From Gymnopilus junonius (lineage: Eukaryota; Basidiomycota; Agaricomycetes; Agaricales; Galerinaceae), in contig JADNYJ010000043.1 of the NCBI GenBank assembly GCA_015501075.1, positions 62,001 to 126,000 on the forward strand: 64,000 bases of DNA, read 5' to 3'. Each line of letters opens with the position of its first letter. Position 1 is the stretch's first letter. Below the pieces are notes generated by a model. The model ran no database searches, was not told the DNA's origin, and worked only from the letters and a program-made list of their open reading frames with translations. Of this stretch, positions 1 through 12,847 are shown one piece after another. Made by a program: the position numbers and the translations under genes.

Positions 1-270
1 AGAGGTAGCAAGAAATTAGCAATAGCAATGGCGATCCATGGTTTGACCCGGACGTACTTTTGAATTCCCATCATTTTTGTCAACGACCGTAACATGGTGA
101 CCCGCTTTCCCAAGTGCGTATGCAGTCGAGATACCTGTCAAAGTATGGATTTTCGTCTCTTGGATCGAGCAGTATCAGTGCAAACAAGAACGCCCACCTG
201 CAATGCCTGCACCAATCACGACAACTTGCAAAGAGACGGCGGGGCGGTTCGGATACATCGACGCTGGCAT
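1..270 (-). CDS. FAD-dependent monooxygenase/oxidoreductase, 5' fragment
   Basis: Only the N-terminus lies in the window; the gene runs off the left edge. Starting at the ATG whose complement is 268-270, exon 1 (270 to 198) encodes MPASMYPNRPAV followed by VVVIGAGIA. An intron with GT at 197-196 and CAG ending at 135 is removed, and exon 2 continues ISTAYALGKAGHHVTVVDK. Joined, this is the Rossmann GxGxxG dinucleotide-binding motif followed by the acidic end of strand beta-2, typical of salicylate-hydroxylase-like FAD monooxygenases. The substrate cannot be told from 50 residues. The next gene on the same strand, 1.1 kb upstream, is an MFS transporter, so the two may belong to one metabolic locus. 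An amino-acid oxidase-type flavoprotein is an alternative. Confidence 0.75.
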
Positions 271-1355
271 AGGTGATGGAACATTTGACCTGTATCATCC
301 CCAGATATGAGAGAAAGAAAGAATGCAGGAGGGTCACGTACATTTGATTGGACTGCTTGAAAGTTATCGTCGTCGAAGATAAATAATGCCCATCACCCAG
401 GAAGGTTGCGTCTATATACTATACATACACCATGCACTCGCACGTGTGGAAGATGGGCCAGGCGCTGACCTCTGTGCACCCCGAAATGAAACTGTGAGAC
501 AGTGCTTCCCTTGTGTCAGCATCCGATGAACCAAAAGGCCTGTGCACTTCAAGCTGAAGCTACAGCGAGGATGGTCAAGTTTAGTGGATACTGAATTCAT
601 ATTGATACCAGGTCCTCGACGCAGGAAACTAATATAAATCCCCGGAGTGTGAGGGCTAATATATATTGTCCCGTCCAACATGTTTCTGAGGTTGCGGAAA
701 GGAATGGGAAAGAAATGGTCCACAAACCTCGGTGATCGCCGTACGCATACATCGATGTGAGAAATCTAAATTTGGATCCCCTAAACGTGTGCACTGTGGC
801 GACGTACATATCATTAGAGGTTATTTGCAACTTCTGAACGAACGAAAAATATACCCTCATAAGGCAAAAAGTGGGCCTTCAGCCAATCAGAGACCCGGTA
901 GGCTCCACTTTTCGTTTGAAAGGAATTTGCAAATAATCTCTATTGGCGAACTCCAGCTGCACAGGAAGGTGAGTTACGTTAGATAATTATTTTTGACTCA
1001 CTAAGCGAGTCTATTGAATGACGTCAACGTTGCTCATCCGAGCGCTTAATTTCTCGGACTCCGGAGTCGCTTCCACTACTTTGGCCCTGAACTTTGACCC
1101 TGAGTGGTGTAAGACGCCCGGGTTGATGATATCAGATATGTACGTCTATCTTATGTTCCAAGAACCAGTCCACGCACTCAGAGTATGGCATTCCGATTGA
1201 GTTCGTGAATAATTCATTGCGCGACGACAAGGTAGATAATGATACAAATACTATACAGAAGAAATCATCATGGCGTGCAAGAATCATAGCAATGCAGTGA
1301 ACATGTCCGTGGCGTCTACGGGTCTGGGTATCGAACTCGTCTATTTGGGTGGTCC
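271..1355. other. Intergenic region, no supported gene
   Basis: Promoter side of the flavoprotein and 3' side of the MFS gene. Short open frames here show no family motif. It contains a CRE-like octamer TGACGTCA at 1019-1026 and a 12-bp palindrome GACTCCGGAGTC at 1057-1068 overlapping a CGG-N3-CCG spacing at 1055-1063. These are only suggestive of bZIP or Zn2Cys6 binding. Confidence 0.4.
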
Positions 1356-3432
1356 TTAAATTTTTGATGATCCTCTCCTTTGTCTGATCGATTTCCAGAT
1401 CAAAAGGTGGCAAGCTGAGCCTCCAAAGACGGTGACCTGTAATAACATCAGACTTGTGTTATCTTTTGGAGAAAGAACATTTGTCACCGCTGCAAATATC
1501 AATGGTCGGTGCCATAGGCGATCTGCAGTAAGGAGAGCGCCAGCAATGGGATTCCCGGTAAGCAATGCAAATGCCAAAGAAAACGATAGCATCCCAATTC
1601 GTATCCTATCAGAGGTCAGTCAGTCAGTGCATTCAACGATAAAGAAAGGATATACCCAAGGTCTGATAGATCACGATGGGTTACGAAGGATCCAACGGCA
1701 GGCGCGGCAATCGAAACCACTAAAATTAGGGAGTGAATGACTCCAAGGTGGGAAATAAAACATATCTTTGGATGACTTACGTCCACCAGAGAAAAACCCG
1801 TAGAAAATGGCAAAGAGGGTCACACCGGCGATACTTGTTGCTCCAAATAAACCGAAAATCAAGCCTGCGGAGATTATGGCAGAAGGAATTATAACTGCGG
1901 AATGCTTAAAATATTGTCTGGGAGGAGACCAACGAATGCGGTGCTTACTGTTTAGCGGGCCATAAAAGTCAGCCAAGAAGTTTGGCACAGTCCGCCCAAA
2001 CACCGAAGAAGCATTCATTATTGTTATCTGACGAATACACGTTTAGCACACACTGCAACTTAACTGCTAGAGAGAAGAAACAAACCGCGTAATTCGTGAA
2101 CGTGGCGTTAACGCCATGCAAAGCGGCGTATAGTTGAAGATAAAAGACTAAAAAATCGGTTAGTTTACGATATCACGTCTAAGAATGGAATGATTCACAA
2201 GGGACAAATATTCCCCAAAATATCTATCGGACATTAGCGAACAGGGACAACAGCGCAGAATGGCAAGTCTCACTTACCAGAAATACGCCCAGTACGTACA
2301 TCAGGAACGGGATATCAGACAGAACTGTTTTGAAAGTAGCTCCATTCCCATCTACCAGAGATTTCTTCGGAGGCAATCTCGTTCGCATGATGAGATTTGC
2401 GATAACGAGGAAGCCCAAATCCATAAAGGCGACACCCCTTTGCCAATATTGCTCAATACATAGGTCGGGATGTCGATCAATTACTTACCTCACGCCCCAT
2501 TGAAATCCTGAACTCCGTTGAAATATGTTATTAAGGAGAACGGGATAGATGACACCTCCGAAACTCGACCCTGCAGCGACATAAGCTTAGAGAGTTTCGG
2601 CCCTTATGCGTATACTCGTACCTGCAACCACGAATCCCATAGCTGTCGACCTCTTCACTCGGAAATAATGGGACGTGATGGTCAGAGATGGGAGAAACAT
2701 CATGCCCATGCCTATACCCATCCCAACGCCTTGTGATAACAAATTTTGGTAATAATGGTGCGGTTCTGCTAGCGAGAGCATGAATATTCTTGTAACGATA
2801 GTCAACACGGCACCCAAAGATACAAGGGAAACGTACTGACGAAAAATATAGATCACACTCCCGCTTAATAGGCAATGATGGAAATAGCCAGCATCGAATA
2901 ACTCCCTGCAGGCAGTCCAAGCGCAAACACGAAGAAAACTTGCAAGGATCCGATCAAGCTATTTGCGAAGCAGAATGCTCGTTGAGAGAGACGCGCTGTG
3001 TTCCCTTTAGTAAGTTCTTAGAGGATCTGGATTAGACTGACAGAGTAATAATCTTGATATACGCCGAATGATTGGACAACACCGAAAGTGCAAAAGGTTA
3101 CCAGCATGCTACAAGTAAAGTGTTATCAAAGAACATCGCCGATTGCTCTTGATTGCCTACCCCCCAAAAACAGTCAGCCAGGCTTGAAGTCCACCCTCAG
3201 GGAAGGAAGGGGATTGGAGCTGCTGAGATGCGCTTTCCTCCTCTGCTGTGGGCGCCACCCTCGCTTCAACGTCGACCACTTTTTCATTGGATGAAGTCGG
3301 CAAGGTACGAGAGTGAGAGTGAGTTCCGTAGCTCCCAGTGCTCGACGTCTCAGAAGGGGCTGATTCCCTCTTGGGCGATGTCGACTCTTGCATGGCCGGA
3401 TGAAGGAAAGAAGGAAGGTGGGTGAGGGACAC
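1356..3432 (-). CDS. MFS transporter, monocarboxylate (MCT) type, with two frame breaks
   Basis: A multi-exon gene of the fungal monocarboxylate-transporter branch of the major facilitator superfamily; it should move a small organic acid across a membrane. The start at 3432 opens a Ser-rich cytosolic N-terminus of about 75 residues, then FPEGGLQAWLTVFGG and GMLVTFCTFGVVQSFGVYQD. Later exons give GMGIGMGMMFLPSLTITSHY, RVKRSTAMGFVVAG, GVIYPVLLNNIFQRS, AFMDLGFLVIANL, NASSVFGRTVPNFLADFYGP and a C-terminus ending RQRRGSSKI. Introns are in phase with good sites, for example the 3'-terminal one splicing FAA to VTVFGG. In the exon at about 3010-2880 two single bases are missing: near 2955 (TGG read as TG, between SQIA and IGSLQVFF) and near 2901 (AGN read as AG, between LPAG and LFDAGYF). 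Either sequence error or recent inactivation would explain this; I favour error because the same defect recurs across the window. Confidence 0.85.
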
Positions 3433-5134
3433 TCACAGAGGGAAACGAGTTGCTCTTGGTTGGTACATACCTCGGCATTTTTCCCATGTCTACACGGCTT
3501 GCCCACTGCCTGTTGATGTACTAAATTGATGACCAGTAGACTCTTTTCTCGAGTTATTTTTGGGTCGACATTCACACTCATCAGCTATATCGATAGTCAC
3601 CGGTTATAGCCCTGCGAACGGAAGTAAAACGCTTCCAACTATAAAGTGCAATGTCTCCTGCCAGGAGAAACCACTGTATGCAATACTGCGACGAATAGGT
3701 TTCCGAGTCAGGACGCTTTCATAGCCCTTTGTGCAAGGGGGAAATGGAAGTCGCTCTTCAAACATGTGTTCTTCTAAATTAGAAGACCTCACGAGAAGCC
3801 GAAGGGAAGCCATGGAAAAGTGCCGGTTTAAACAGATTGGAACAGATCTAAGCAAGCTGCATGGTATTGATAACGCTGTGAAAGGAGAGTTTGGGCATGT
3901 GTACTTGTTACCACGCTTCGCACACAGATGTGTATGGTCGAAGTGCTGCCTAGATGGATGCCAACTGAGGCAACATTATGCTTTATAGAATTCTGATATT
4001 CTCTGGAGCTGAAATGGAGGTGTTCCAGTGTTCTGGGTAGAACTAAGCGCGTTCTAACCAAAGGCGAGGACAGGATCTCTCAGCGTAGACAAGTTTAATC
4101 GTACCCAAGAAGACTGCTTCGCACGAACTCCACAGTGAGGTGACCACGGTAGTGAGAATACGATGACGATAGAACAAGCTCTTGAACTCCAGCACAAGTA
4201 GTAACATCCATGGTCAACAAGGTAGCGGGCAGTACACACTTGGTGATGATGTAAGTAGGGGCACGTGAAAAGAGTTTTCAATTTCAGTCCCACCTGTTTG
4301 CCAATTGAGCTTGTTTTCACTCTGCTTACGATTAGTCCTAGTTCATCCTAGAAGCTACTAGCCCATCTGCTTCATTTCATGCGGCGCAATTCGGCAAAGG
4401 TCATGGGACATTATATCCTAAAGCTTTGTCGCTCACTTCAACGCAATCTTTCCTCGTCTTTTTTGGACATGGCTGGAATCCTGGAAGACGAAGATCGATG
4501 TGAATCCAAGGATACGACGATCTGGACATCAGATCGTCGAGGATAGTGCCGAACCCAGTTCTTTGGCCTGGCTGATGACTGTTTAACGTGGCTTTGCGAG
4601 AATTCGAGGTGAGAACGGCAGCTTTATCGCGTTTCGCCACCGAAACAAGCGGGAAGCTTTTTTGCCGTGCTGATACCGAACTCTACTGCTCTACCGGTTT
4701 CCGTTCTATAATTTGAGGAAGCTAATTCCGATCGGCCTTTCGCACTGAACGTCACACCAGGTGAAATCGCATTTCGTTACTGAGTATTTGACTTTGTGGT
4801 CACTGGATCTCCATACACCATGACGGCTTCGAAAGCAAAATTATTCGCAAAGTTGTTTCCTTGTTCATTCTTGATTCACTATTTTTAGTTTCCAACCACC
4901 AAATCTTCCCGGCTACAGTGTGTGTGTGCCACAATCTCAATGTTTGTTTTGCCCTATTCGTTATGCTCGCATCTGGATCCAGCTACTGGGAATGTTGGAC
5001 ACACTCATAGAAGATAACAAAAATGCCAAGATACTGATTTCGTGGAATCTTCTTCCATGAAATCTTTAAAAGGCCTCCAAAATTATTGCTCCTCGCTGTG
5101 AAACTTTGAAACTTTACTACGCGACTCTTAAACC
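3433..5134. other. Divergent intergenic region between MFS and acyl-CoA oxidase genes
   Basis: About 1.7 kb without a supported gene; the open frames are short and motif-free. A perfect 9-bp inverted repeat, CGACGATCT / AGATCGTCG, with a 7-nt loop lies at 4515-4539, about 600 bp upstream of the oxidase start. Nothing else is recognised. Confidence 0.5.
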
Positions 5135-6989
5135 ATGAACAACCAACTTTACCTCCACCCTCTGTTCAACGCCCAGTCCGAGCTCTTGACTCGTGATGAG
5201 CAAGTATCTTTGTCTTACCAAAGAGCCAAGCTTATCATGCAGACATATCGTAAGTGTTCTATACGAGTCATATACAAATCATAGAGGTCATTTACATGGT
5301 TGGTTTATAGGTCTGACTGTGGAAGACGTTCAGTTCTGTTCATCGAGGTTTTGGGCCTTGATGTGCGATCCCATCCTCTCGCGAGACATCGCTATGTTTA
5401 CTATTTTGGCCGCCCACATTGGTTTGACAATCGGTACATTATCGCGTCACGTCAAGAACAGACCTGATATCAGGCCGCTTGTGCGACGCCTTTTGAGATT
5501 CGAGGAAGTCGGCATATACCTTCTGACTGAACGCGGTCACGGCTTGGACTCTTTCAACATTGAAACCACTGCAACGAAAACGCCTGAAGGTTATATCCTG
5601 CATACACCACGTGAAGAAGCAGCCAAGTACGTCAGAGGATTATGGCGTTTTCTCCGCCTAGACTGACATTGCGTAGGTTCATGCCGGCTTCTACGCCTGC
5701 GTTCAAGATTCCTAAGACAGCCTTAGTAATGGCTCGTCTCATTGTGGACAACGAAGACCGTGGGTGTCGATTCTTTATCGTACCGATATGCAACGAACGC
5801 GAGATGTATGACGGTGTTCACTCCACGCTGCTTCCGAACCGAAGCGGAACTGGCCCTCTGGATTTTTCCATCACGAGCTTCGACCATGTACATTTGCCTC
5901 TGACAGCGCTTGTCGCTTCTGACATCTTCAACGTTGCCAAGCCTGCGCGCCCTCTCGAGGCATGGTGGAATGAAATCTGGCGAATTCAGTTGGGTACTAT
6001 GGCGGTTCCCGCTCCGTGGATCTCCGCCATCAAAGCCGTCGCTTACATTGGAGCTCGTTATTCTACACATCGGTGTATTCTCGGGAGACATAACGGTCCA
6101 ACACCTATCATCACATTCCGTACTCAGCAGTGGCCCATTGCTCATGCTACCGCTGTCGGAATGGTCATGTCAAATTGGTTTCCTATCGCCATACGTCAGG
6201 CTATGGAAGACAGCCCGGACCACCGTGTCCGCCATGCCATGTCCGTGGTGATCAAAACCACTGTCTGCCGGCATTTCCAACGATGTGTTCCCGAGGTTGC
6301 TGAACGGTGTGGTGCTCAAGGCACTTTCGAACAAAATTACATGGCCAAAATAGAAGTGGGTGTTTGCCTTTTTGGACTACCATCGGAACATAATGCTCAT
6401 TCTTATAATTTAGAACGATGGCAAAGGAGTGATCATTGCAGAAGGCGACGTGCTCACTCTATGCATTCGATTATTCTCCGAATTACTCCAGAATCACTTC
6501 CAGCTCCCAATGCCCGATGCATCGGAATCTCTGCTCGCTCAGCACGCGTCCTCGCTTCTGCAAGAGAACCATGACCTTTTTACCTCTTTGAAATGCGAGC
6601 ATCGCAGCGATGCGTTCAACTCTCTCATTTTACCTCAGTCTCAAAATGTCATCGAAGCCATTGGTCATGCCCATGCATACTCGGCGGCGGTCAAAGCAGG
6701 CCTCCCCAAACCGATTCTGGACATATATGAGGCTGCAGTTATCCGGCAAGACCCTGCTTGGTATTCAGAACAAGCAGGTATTACTAGAATGGATCAACGC
6801 ATTCGAGAAGACTCGTCCATAACTTCGTTCATGGCTCACATGGACGAATTCGTCGATCAACTGGACATCGAAAAATACGTCTCTGCGCCGATCGTCTCTG
6901 ACAAGGCATGGAAAGACTATTTGGAAAGTCTGACGACGTTTTCAGGTAGTGCGATTCCTCAGGTGGAGCCATTCCAGGCCGTCCTGTAA
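5135..6989 (+). CDS. Acyl-CoA oxidase/dehydrogenase family protein
   Basis: Four exons, 5135-5249, 5311-5626, 5677-6355 and 6414-6989, join in phase to about 561 residues. The protein belongs to the acyl-CoA oxidase/dehydrogenase fold, which oxidises acyl-CoA thioesters at C2-C3 using FAD, normally in peroxisomal beta-oxidation. The flavin/substrate loop is recognisable as LLTERGHGLDSFNIETTA followed by PEGYILHTP (oxidases usually have TELGHGSN at this point). The middle exon holds the beta-domain and the QQWPIAHATAVGM segment near the catalytic region. The C-terminus, ending in PFQAVL, lacks a canonical SKL-type peroxisomal signal. The start MNNQLYLHPLF was chosen because exon 1 splices in frame (TAT C/GT CTG). 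It is shorter than classical ACOX1-type oxidases (about 650-700 residues), so the exact substrate and compartment are open. No frame break was seen. Confidence 0.85.
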
Positions 6990-8585
6990 AGCCTAACTGC
7001 TGTCCATCACCGCCGAGTCTCAAGAGCTATTTACCCGTTTCTTGTTTACACCGAGCATTGACACGACTCTCTTGCTTTGAGATCACGGTTATCGTGTATA
7101 TTTATTATATACCCTCTCGTATCTAGGATTAGATTGTACTATGTTATGTTCAAAAGAATTTGAATACCTTCCAGTATGTTAGACATTAGGACCTGACAGT
7201 TCGTTATCGTCGTTTGAATAGAATATTGTCTACATGATCTCCAAGACGTATTTGACTTCGTAAGGCAATCAATTCGCTTTCCACATTCTTTTTAGAAGTG
7301 CAGACTGCCTGCCGCAGCAAGTGGAGAAAATGGAGCATATGCATCAAATACTTGAAATGCCAATACTTCCAAGTCGACGCCAGTTCAAATTTGATCAAAA
7401 TGTCCCAAGACTGCGACATCCAAGGTGGTACCCGGTATTTCCTTGGAGCGCCATGAGTTTTTTTATCCTGCACTGAGTACCATGTAACCGTCTGCTTCGA
7501 CCACAAAACTCAGGCTACGGGGGTGTTAATAACAAAGTCCTTTCTTTCAAAAGCATTTATTAACGGACAATAATATGCTATCGTCGGAAGAACCAAGTTT
7601 ATAGGCGCTCTTTCTTCGCCATTAAGGTCCTGGAGATTCGGGGCTTCATGCATCATGGCCCGGCTCTCAGCTCTGAGAATCAGGTGCGCTGTGAGATCGG
7701 CAGACTATTTCGTGTGAGGCCTGTCTGTTCTCAGTTATCCCCAATTAATCTCACGCGAACCACACGGAACCACAGATTGCACGACCAGATTGCCACTACG
7801 TAAAGAATTTCGTCAAAGTGGCCACTTTCCGTGCCATGCTTTTACCTTCTGCATAGAATGCCTCCAAAAAATTGGGACCGATTGACAAGGAGGTCGCTCG
7901 AAAATGTTGTGCAACCGTGACCATATGGAAGGACTTCGAACGTTCACAGACTGTGGTGTTGGGCTTGAAGGTAAAGGAAATCAGTAGTTTATGAAATATC
8001 TCATCCCGACAGACCTTCTACGAAGTAGTGTAAATTCTAATTCCACACGGCCAACGTACCAAGGAGGCAATACGGCCACCCGCTTCCGCTGCCGAAATAT
8101 TCTGTAGTGTAAAGCTTCACTAGAAGAAACCAAATCTTCAAATCCGCAGTCTTGACCGCCTCGATCCGAAAGAAAAGCCATAAGCACCAAAAAATCTTCC
8201 CAACGAAAAAGAGTTCCCAGTGACCTCACTGCGGTCTTAAAAAAGAAAAAGGTAAACACTGAGCATGCACATTAACGCTTACCGCAAATCAATGACATCC
8301 TTCTTTTCAGCACCCCTTTACTCATCCAAAGGGTATCAACATAAATATCAGTAGTCCTAAGACAAAGAAATTTTAGAGATTGGGCTAATAGGATCGACGT
8401 GAGCATTCATGAGAGTAGTAAAACCATTTTTATCCCAGTAACGCGTGGAGGAAGACTTTTACAGATGCCATCAGATGTCATGTTTGCAGTATAATTGCAG
8501 CGATAACTACTACTGCCTTGGTGAAGATGCGGGATGAAACACATTGTGTGCAGATGTAATCCGACAAGCAGTCGAGAAGAAAGTA
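6990..8585. other. Intergenic region, no supported gene
   Basis: Between the convergent ends of the acyl-CoA oxidase and UBR7-like genes. Two minus-strand open frames of about 100 and 92 codons (7204-7506, 7981-8259) have no recognisable motif or splice-supported extension, and I treat them as chance. Confidence 0.5.
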
Positions 8586-10231
8586 TCATTCTCGTCCTTT
8601 TTTTGCAGCCTCTGTTAAGGAAGCAAAGAACTCTCGGACATCGGACTCGTTGACTATCTTGCCCTCTTGTGCGAATGGCCGTAAGAATGACAACAGATTA
8701 TTCCTAAACAGATCAGACGCTTCCCTCCTAGAATTTTTCTTTGACGACATACCTCATTTCATTGAAGGCGTGGATGCCATCTATTGCTCTGTCGCGTGGT
8801 AATCTGTCTAGCGCACGCATGCCTAGCTCTTCAAGTGATAATCCTAAAAAAGCAGATGTAAAAAGATCCAGAGACCAAAAAGGATTGAATCAAACCTGAA
8901 TCCGGATCATTAGGGGGTTCATAGGTTTCCTCGTCCTGCAAAAGATAAGGATTCATTTTGAGAGGTGGAAGACACTACGACAAATATTGAATAAATCAGA
9001 AGCACTGAGTTTAATGAAGAAAACTGACAGAATCGCAATAACACCATCTATCCCTGAAGTTTAGTGTGAAAAATAGGTCGCCAGTGCCTAAAGATGTCTC
9101 TGGTTCCCATTTGTTCGGGGATGTTAAAACTTTTCGAGCCAGGGGCTCTTGCGGAGGGGCGAGACACAGAGTAGAAGAAGATATCGGTTCATCGTCACGG
9201 ATGCTTTTTGAGCGTTTAGCCTTCGGTTCACTCAAGGCCGAAGGAGACAAAGATCTTTTGTTTCCAAGCACAGAAACACTTTGCAAATCTTCTTCTTCCA
9301 CTTCCACTTGTTCTTGGTCACCTTTAGCTGATCCGTTGAAGTGTCGCCACGGATCGTCTGGGCGGTCACGGACAACCATCGTCGCACCAATGGTGCCCGC
9401 GTATCGTATTAAAGTGGGATTCTGAGAGACACAGGTACCGCATATGAAACTCTCGTACTCATCGCCGGAAATTAGAGGCGGAGGAAGACCCGAGGACGAA
9501 GCTTCCGAAGCAGTATCTTCGCCTGTTTCGTTACCGGTAGGCTGTTCTGCAATTGGTCGAGCTTGTTGAACTTCTGGGGTGTTTTCTCGCGAGGTCGGCC
9601 TTTCGCGAAGATTGCAACACGATTCATGAAACCAGTCCTAATTGACACAAAAAAAGGTCAAGAAGTTTGACTGGGACAAAATTAAGAACCAGGCACGAAC
9701 GAACTTCACAAGCGAGACATTGAATCATGGTTTCTTTCTCCGCTTTGGGATCGTATGGGCGCCCACATCTGCAGAACAGCCCCCTAAAGTTTTGTCCATA
9801 TTGGTTTTCTTTGTTTTCTTCCTCTAGTTTGGAATGCAACGTGCAGTCATGAGCTACGGACGTAGTTGGACAGTCGCAACGAAAGTTTCGTTTGGGAAAA
9901 CTAGATAGAAGGCGGGGCATCATCGGCGTTAACTATACATAGCTGAGAAACAGAAACCCGGCCGAGCTTACAGTTCAATTTGCTCATGATCTGTATGGCA
10001 AGCGACAGAACAAGCAGAACATAGTCCTCGAGCTTCTGGACAAGTAGTACAAAGATATACGGCCTGCCTTTGGGTAGATTAACCAGCAGAAGAGGTACCT
10101 AGTATCCGAAGATCGTACCTCAAGTATCCCAAGGAGTAAGTGCACTGCGAAAACTGATGCGGGAGAGCAAGAGCAGCCTCTTTTACTAGCTCATCTTGGG
10201 AGTCAAGATACTCCGACAAAGTAGATGCCAT
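8586..10231 (-). CDS. UBR7/Mlo2-like protein (UBR box plus PHD finger)
   Basis: Orthologue of UBR7 (Mlo2 in fission yeast), a putative E3 ubiquitin ligase that combines an N-recognin-type UBR zinc finger with a PHD finger; human UBR7 acts on histone H2B. Exon 1 starts at 10231: MASTLSEYLDSQDELVKEAA, then CTYSLGYLR. The next exon carries the first zinc ligands (AVYLCTTCPE, LCSACSVACHTDHE). The third carries KRNFRCDCPT, DCTLH and FCRCGRPYDP, with MIQCLACE spliced to DWFHESCC (PHD core). A Ser/Glu-rich linker contains a KAKRSK basic patch. The C-terminal exons hold SLEELGMRALDRLPRDRAI and LSFLRPFAQEGKIVNESDV, and the protein ends AKKGRE. This order matches the family throughout and no frame break was seen. 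It is transcribed divergently from the hydantoinase-B gene across about 330 bp. Confidence 0.93.
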
Positions 10232-10564
10232 GTTATGAAGTAAAGCAAGAGCAAGACGGTGGTGGTCAATGGCAGCAAAGTGTTACGTCGCATCCAACAT
10301 GTCCGTTGATGCCGGCCCGCCTCATCCGGCAACCTCTGAGCGCTCTTTGTTTCCTTCCCAACGTCTTCCTTGCAAACACCTGCTCTTTGGACAAATTGGT
10401 CTCTTCAATGTCTTTTCGAAATCCCGCTGTCGGTTCTCCGAGATGAATTTGTCCCGCTAGAGGTGCTTACGAATAATGGACGGAGCCCCGGAACGGGAAC
10501 GGAATTATAAGCACTTTAAGAACTGGATAATCTCTGCACTCCTCAGCACTTGACTTTCATCGCC

Positions 10565-12847
10565 ATGTCTGAACGAAGTGACTCCAAACCCAAGTCCCCC
10601 AGCAATGGCCCTGATCCAATTTTACTTACACTCTTTGCCAATAGATTTATGAGTGTGGCGGAGGCAATGGGGCGATCTCTCCAACAGACTTCCATCAGTA
10701 CCAACATTAAGGAACGTCTCGACTTTTCCTGTGCCCTCTTCGCTCCAGACGGCGATCTGGTCGCAAATGCACCATTCATTCCCATACACCTGGGTTCCAT
10801 GAGCTTGTTAGTCCATTTCTGTGCAGCCCCTGTTTGTTCTCTCAGTCACTAAGCTAAAACTTTGACAGTGCAGTGAAATATCAAATGAAGCTCTACGGAA
10901 AGTCCCTCAAGGAAGGAGACGTTCTGATGACGAACTCCCCACACGCGGGCGGATCGTATGTGATACTTTGTTCTCATCTAGTCAAGTCTGTTTTATGAAC
11001 GACCTCTCCACTAAATTAGACACTTGCCCGATATAACCATCATCACGCCTGTTTTCGACTCTAAAACCAACGAAATCATTTTCTTCACTGCATCACGAGG
11101 TCATCATGCAGATATTGGGGGAATATTACCCGGGTCAATGCCGCCCACGTCTGTCAATATTTTTGAGGAAGGCGCTGAAATTGTCAGCTTCAAGATAGTA
11201 AATGCGGGAACATTTGATCGGGAGGGCTTAATTGACTATATGGTCAATAAACCCAGTCAATATCCCGGGAGTTCGGGGTGCCGCAATTTCCGCGACGTGG
11301 AGAGCGACCTCAAAGCAGTAAGCTGCGTTTCTTTTCCCAGATGGGGTATGACATGCTTATTGCGATATAGCAAATCGCAGCCAATCACAAGGGGATCCAA
11401 TTAATCCACGCAAGTGAGAATAGTATTGCTTTTGCTTCAAAAAAATTATTCACTCCCATCATTAGTTGTCGACGACTACGGATTGGAGACCGTGCAGGAA
11501 TACATGTTCCACATTCGCAACAACGCAGAGATGTCTGTGCGCAATTTATTAAAAGATGTCGCGAGGCGTGCCGGTAGCAATATACTCTCGGCCATTGACT
11601 ACCTCGACGATGGTTCGCCGGTGGGTGCCTCTCGGCTGTGCCTCATTAAAATTGGATGGCCATATTATTATTGTGTTCCCACAGATTCAGCTCAAAGTCG
11701 AGATCGACGAATCGAATGGGTCTGCCATACTGGATTTCGAAGGAACAGGATGTGAAGTTCGCGGAAATCTGAACTCGCCTATTTCTGTCGTCCATTCAGC
11801 GGTGATCTATTGCATGCGTGCGATGCTTGATATTGATATCCCACTGAATGCTGGGTGCATCGTTCCCCTTGATAGTGAGCATGCCGAATACTAATCCATT
11901 GGTTTGCTAAAAATGCGTTTCTATTTTAGTTAGGATTCCCAAGAAGTCTCTCTTGGCACCATCTCGCACAGCTGCGGTCTGTGGAGGCAACGTACTGACC
12001 TCTCAGCGCATCGTGGATGTCGTCCTCAAAGCCTTCCACGCTGCAGCTGCCAGTCAAGGATGCACAAAGTGAGCTTCATCATCTTTCTTTGATATGCGCC
12101 TCATATGAACGACGTCAGTAATTTGACCTTCGGAGCCGGCGGCAAAGACAAAGATGGAAACAGTATAGCGGGATGGGGTTATTACGAGGTATCTCATTTT
12201 CTTTCAAAATTGACATAATTAATAATACTCACACATTTCCAGACTATCGCAGGAGGATCTGGTGCAGGCCCAGGCTGGCATGGTACAGATGGTGTCCATA
12301 CCCATATCACGAACACTCGCATCGGTGACGTAGAGATACTTGAGCGAAGGTACCCCGTTATGCTTCATACATTTGGTCTCCGCTCTGGATCTGGTGGTGA
12401 AGGCAAGTGGCACGGCGGAGAAGGCGTCATACGCTCCATAGAGTTTTTGGAACCTATGCAAGTTTCCATCTTATCTGAGGTGGGTGCATTCAAGCCATAT
12501 CTTGAGAATATTTTTGTTAATCGATATGGCACCTTAGCGACGTACACGCCAACCTTACGGCTTGGAAGGCGGGGGTCCTGGTGCGCTCGGTCGCAACACC
12601 TGGATTAAGCAATGCCGAAGGAAGACGGCGACTTGGATGAGGAAAATGACGTTCGCACGCGAGATATCAATATCGGTGGAAAAGCCACCGTATGGATGGG
12701 AAAGGGCGATCGTCTGCACATTGAAACACCTGGTGGAGGTGCTTGGGGTGCTCCGAAGGTTCAAGGAAATCACCACATGAACATGTTAAAGCATGGGAAC
12801 CTCGTGGCTCCATCGCTGAGAGAGCTGCTCTCCAAGCTGCTTTCTGA
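10565..12847 (+). CDS. Stand-alone hydantoinase B / 5-oxoprolinase HyuB domain protein
   Basis: Encodes only the HyuB (hydantoinase B/oxoprolinase) half. Eukaryotic 5-oxoprolinase normally fuses HyuA and HyuB in about 1,270 residues and hydrolyses 5-oxoproline with ATP. Here the protein starts [10 protein letters not shown], then [82 protein letters not shown] and [19 protein letters not shown]. It continues through [36 protein letters not shown] and [15 protein letters not shown] before the stop at 12845-12847. Exons are small and in phase. Two one-base deletions break the last exon, near 12618 (between WIKQ and KEDGDLD) and near 12775 (before the WEPRGS tail). No HyuA half exists upstream, because the UBR7 gene begins 334 bp away. 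Activity without a HyuA partner is uncertain. Confidence 0.85.

Noticed and set aside
1019..1026. CRE octamer TGACGTCA
   Set aside because: A single short site far from the start codon, expected by chance at this scale; noted only in the intergenic entry.
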